DNA from: Candidatus Woesearchaeota archaeon
Lineage (GTDB): Archaea > Nanobdellota > Nanobdellia > Woesearchaeales > JACPBV01
DNA: 14,431 nucleotides
NCBI GenBank assembly: GCA_019323195.1
Contig: JAHWHQ010000061.1
Coordinates: forward strand, 1 to 14,431
Direction: 5' to 3'
Part shown: positions 13,139 to 14,431 of the stretch, one piece after another
How positions within the stretch are numbered: the stretch's first letter is position 1
Layout of the letters: each line of letters begins with the position of its first letter
The notes under the pieces: model-generated
Seen by the model: the letters and a program-made list of their open reading frames with translations, nothing else
Told to the model about the DNA's origin: nothing
Database searches by the model: none
Position numbers and translations under genes: made by a program

Positions 13139-14431
13139 ATGGCATCAATAATGATACAGGGTACTGGGTCAGGGGTAGGAAAAAGCGTGATAGCTGCTGC
13201 ATTATGCAGGATATTTGCAAATGAGAACTATAAGGTTGCCCCATTTAAGTCACAGAACATGGCCCTTAACTCCTATATAACAGAGGATAAGGGGGAGATG
13301 GGAAGGGCGCAGGCTGTGCAGGCGTTTGCTGCCAGAAAAAAGCCAAGGGTTGAGATGAACCCTGTATTGTTAAAGCCAAAGGAGGATAAGAATGCGCAGG
13401 TAATAGTCTTGGGTAAGGCAGTGGGGGATAAATCTGCATTAGAGTATGACAGCTATAAAAGGTCGCTCATCAGAATAATAAGGGATGCGTTCAATAAGCT
13501 GGAAAATGAGAATGATATTGTTGTGATTGAGGGAGCAGGGTCGCCTGCTGAGGTTAACCTTAAAGCAAGGGATATCGTGAACATGAAGATGGCGGAGATA
13601 GCAAACTGCCCTGTCATCCTGGTGGCAGATATTGACAAGGGAGGGGCTCTTGCTGCAATCGTCGGAACACTGGAGCTTTTGACAAAAAAGGAAAAAGAAA
13701 GGGTTAAGGGAATCATAATAAATAAGTTCAGGGGTGATATCTCCCTGCTGGAGGATGGCCTTAGGTATGTTGAGAGAAAAACAAAAAAGCCAATTATTGG
13801 GGTTATACCATATTTTAATGATATCAAGATAGAAGAGGAGGATTCCCTGGCTGAATACCAGCTGAATAATGATCATGATCATAATAATACTCAAGAGGGA
13901 ATAAACATTGGGGTAATATGGCTTCCGCACATGTCAAACTTTACTGATTTTGATGCTCTTGAGAAAGAGGAGGATGTTTCAGTGAGGTATGTTAAGGAGG
14001 AAAAGGGGTTATGGGGGATGGATGCCATAATTATCCCTGGAACAAAGAATTCTGTAAGTGACCTGCTGTATCTTAAAGAATCAGGGTTATATGATGCTAT
14101 AAAATCATTTAAGGGAAATATCATAGGGATATGCGGCGGGTTCCAGATGCTCGGGACAAGGCTTATCGATAAGGAGGGGATGGAATCAATGCATGGAAGC
14201 GTGGAGGGTTTAGGGTTATTAAACATTGAAAGCTCTTTTGAAAGGGAAAAGATAACAAGGCAGGTGAAAGGAAGGATAATAAAGAGCAGGCATGTTGTTG
14301 AAGGGTATGAGATACACATGGGAAGGACTAAGGGGATAGAGGAAAAACCCTTTATAGAGCTGGAAGATGAGGGTTATGACGGGGCTGTAAGCAGCGATGA
14401 GAGGGTTTTCGGGACTTACCTGCACGGGATC
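13139..14431 (+). CDS. cobQ: Adenosylcobyric acid synthase CobQ/CbiP, 3' end cut by the window
   Basis: This enzyme uses glutamine and ATP to amidate the b, d, e and g side chains of adenosylcobyrinic acid a,c-diamide, giving adenosylcobyric acid, the substrate of CbiB. There are 431 codons in the window with no stop, against a usual total near 480-500. The N-terminal dethiobiotin-synthetase-like ATPase domain has the P-loop GTGSGVGKS (8-16), then VAPFKSQNMALNS, the VIEGAGSPAEVNL motif and the VADIDKGG segment. The C-terminal class I glutamine amidotransferase domain has IIPGTKNSVSDLLYL, the nucleophile elbow GICGGFQMLG with Cys332, GYEIHMGRT, and the catalytic-His motif GTYLHGI with His429, cut two residues later. 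The start at 13139 follows the preceding stop by one base. It completes a run from uptake to cobyric acid to cobinamide phosphate. Confidence 0.96.
   Translation, partial: MASIMIQGTGSGVGKSVIAAALCRIFANENYKVAPFKSQNMALNSYITEDKGEMGRAQAVQAFAARKKPRVEMNPVLLKPKEDKNAQVIVLGKAVGDKSALEYDSYKRSLIRIIRDAFNKLENENDIVVIEGAGSPAEVNLKARDIVNMKMAEIANCPVILVADIDKGGALAAIVGTLELLTKKEKERVKGIIINKFRGDISLLEDGLRYVERKTKKPIIGVIPYFNDIKIEEEDSLAEYQLNNDHDHNNTQEGINIGVIWLPHMSNFTDFDALEKEEDVSVRYVKEEKGLWGMDAIIIPGTKNSVSDLLYLKESGLYDAIKSFKGNIIGICGGFQMLGTRLIDKEGMESMHGSVEGLGLLNIESSFEREKITRQVKGRIIKSRHVVEGYEIHMGRTKGIEEKPFIELEDEGYDGAVSSDERVFGTYLHGI

Noticed and set aside
13439..13930. Long open frames on the minus strand within the cobQ region (163 and 124 codons).
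   Set aside because: The plus strand here encodes an unbroken CobQ with all its motifs. The minus frames have Ser/Ile/Leu-rich low-complexity translations typical of antisense shadows and no ribosome-binding site.
13891..14319. Minus-strand open frame of 142 codons opposite the CobQ amidotransferase domain.
   Set aside because: It is antisense to the conserved nucleophile and IIPGTKNS motifs, with a Pro/Ser-rich translation and no family resemblance; treated as a shadow.

Overview
This window looks archaeal, and my best guess is a small-genome (DPANN-like) lineage; no rRNA is present to settle it. The evidence is a CobZ-type alpha-ribazole phosphatase (the archaeal replacement for CobC), a DUF4443-like winged-helix regulator, a binding protein on a COG1361-like Ig stalk, AT-rich TATA-type elements placed for leaderless or short-leader transcripts, and dense packing with overlapping genes. 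AGG and ATA codons are common. Fourteen genes are called; the first and last are cut by the window edges.

Region 1 (about 1-4390) is a tRNA-dependent amidotransferase operon on the plus strand: gatC, a lipoprotein-type cyclophilin, gatA, a pyruvate-kinase-C-terminal-like protein of unknown role, and gatB. Gaps are 1 and 6 nt, followed by overlaps of 11 and 8 nt, so the five genes are probably one transcript. GatCAB converts Asp-tRNA(Asn) and/or Glu-tRNA(Gln) to the amidated forms. A divergent minus-strand membrane protein begins just upstream and runs off the left edge.

Region 2 (about 4391-5367) holds one AT-rich gene for a coiled-coil protein that I do not recognise. It ends convergent with a minus-strand winged-helix regulator gene.

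Region 3 (5368-14431) is a corrinoid (vitamin B12) uptake and late-assembly locus. The regulator gene is divergent from an apparent eight-gene plus-strand operon, and between them lie a shared TATA-like element and a 17-bp palindrome. The operon order is btuF (substrate-binding protein fused to an Ig-like stalk and a C-terminal membrane anchor), btuC (permease), btuD (ATPase with an extra C-terminal domain), a Dph6-like ATP pyrophosphatase/amidase, cbiB (adenosylcobinamide-phosphate synthase), cobZ (PgpA-like phosphatase), a Cys-rich protein with an uncharacterised C-terminal part, and cobQ/cbiP (adenosylcobyric acid synthase, cut by the right edge). ATGA overlaps (btuD/dph6-like, dph6-like/cbiB, cobZ/Cys-rich) suggest translational coupling. 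No corrin-ring synthesis gene is visible, so the locus fits import of corrinoids followed by amidation, aminopropanol attachment and nucleotide-loop maturation.

The least explained parts are the Dph6-like protein inside a B12 operon, the Cys-rich two-part protein, the BtuF stalk fusion, the BtuD extension with a substituted Q-loop, and the regulator/palindrome pair as a candidate archaeal B12 control switch. No rRNA, tRNA, CRISPR array or transposase was seen, and no stretch longer than about 70 bases lacks a gene call.
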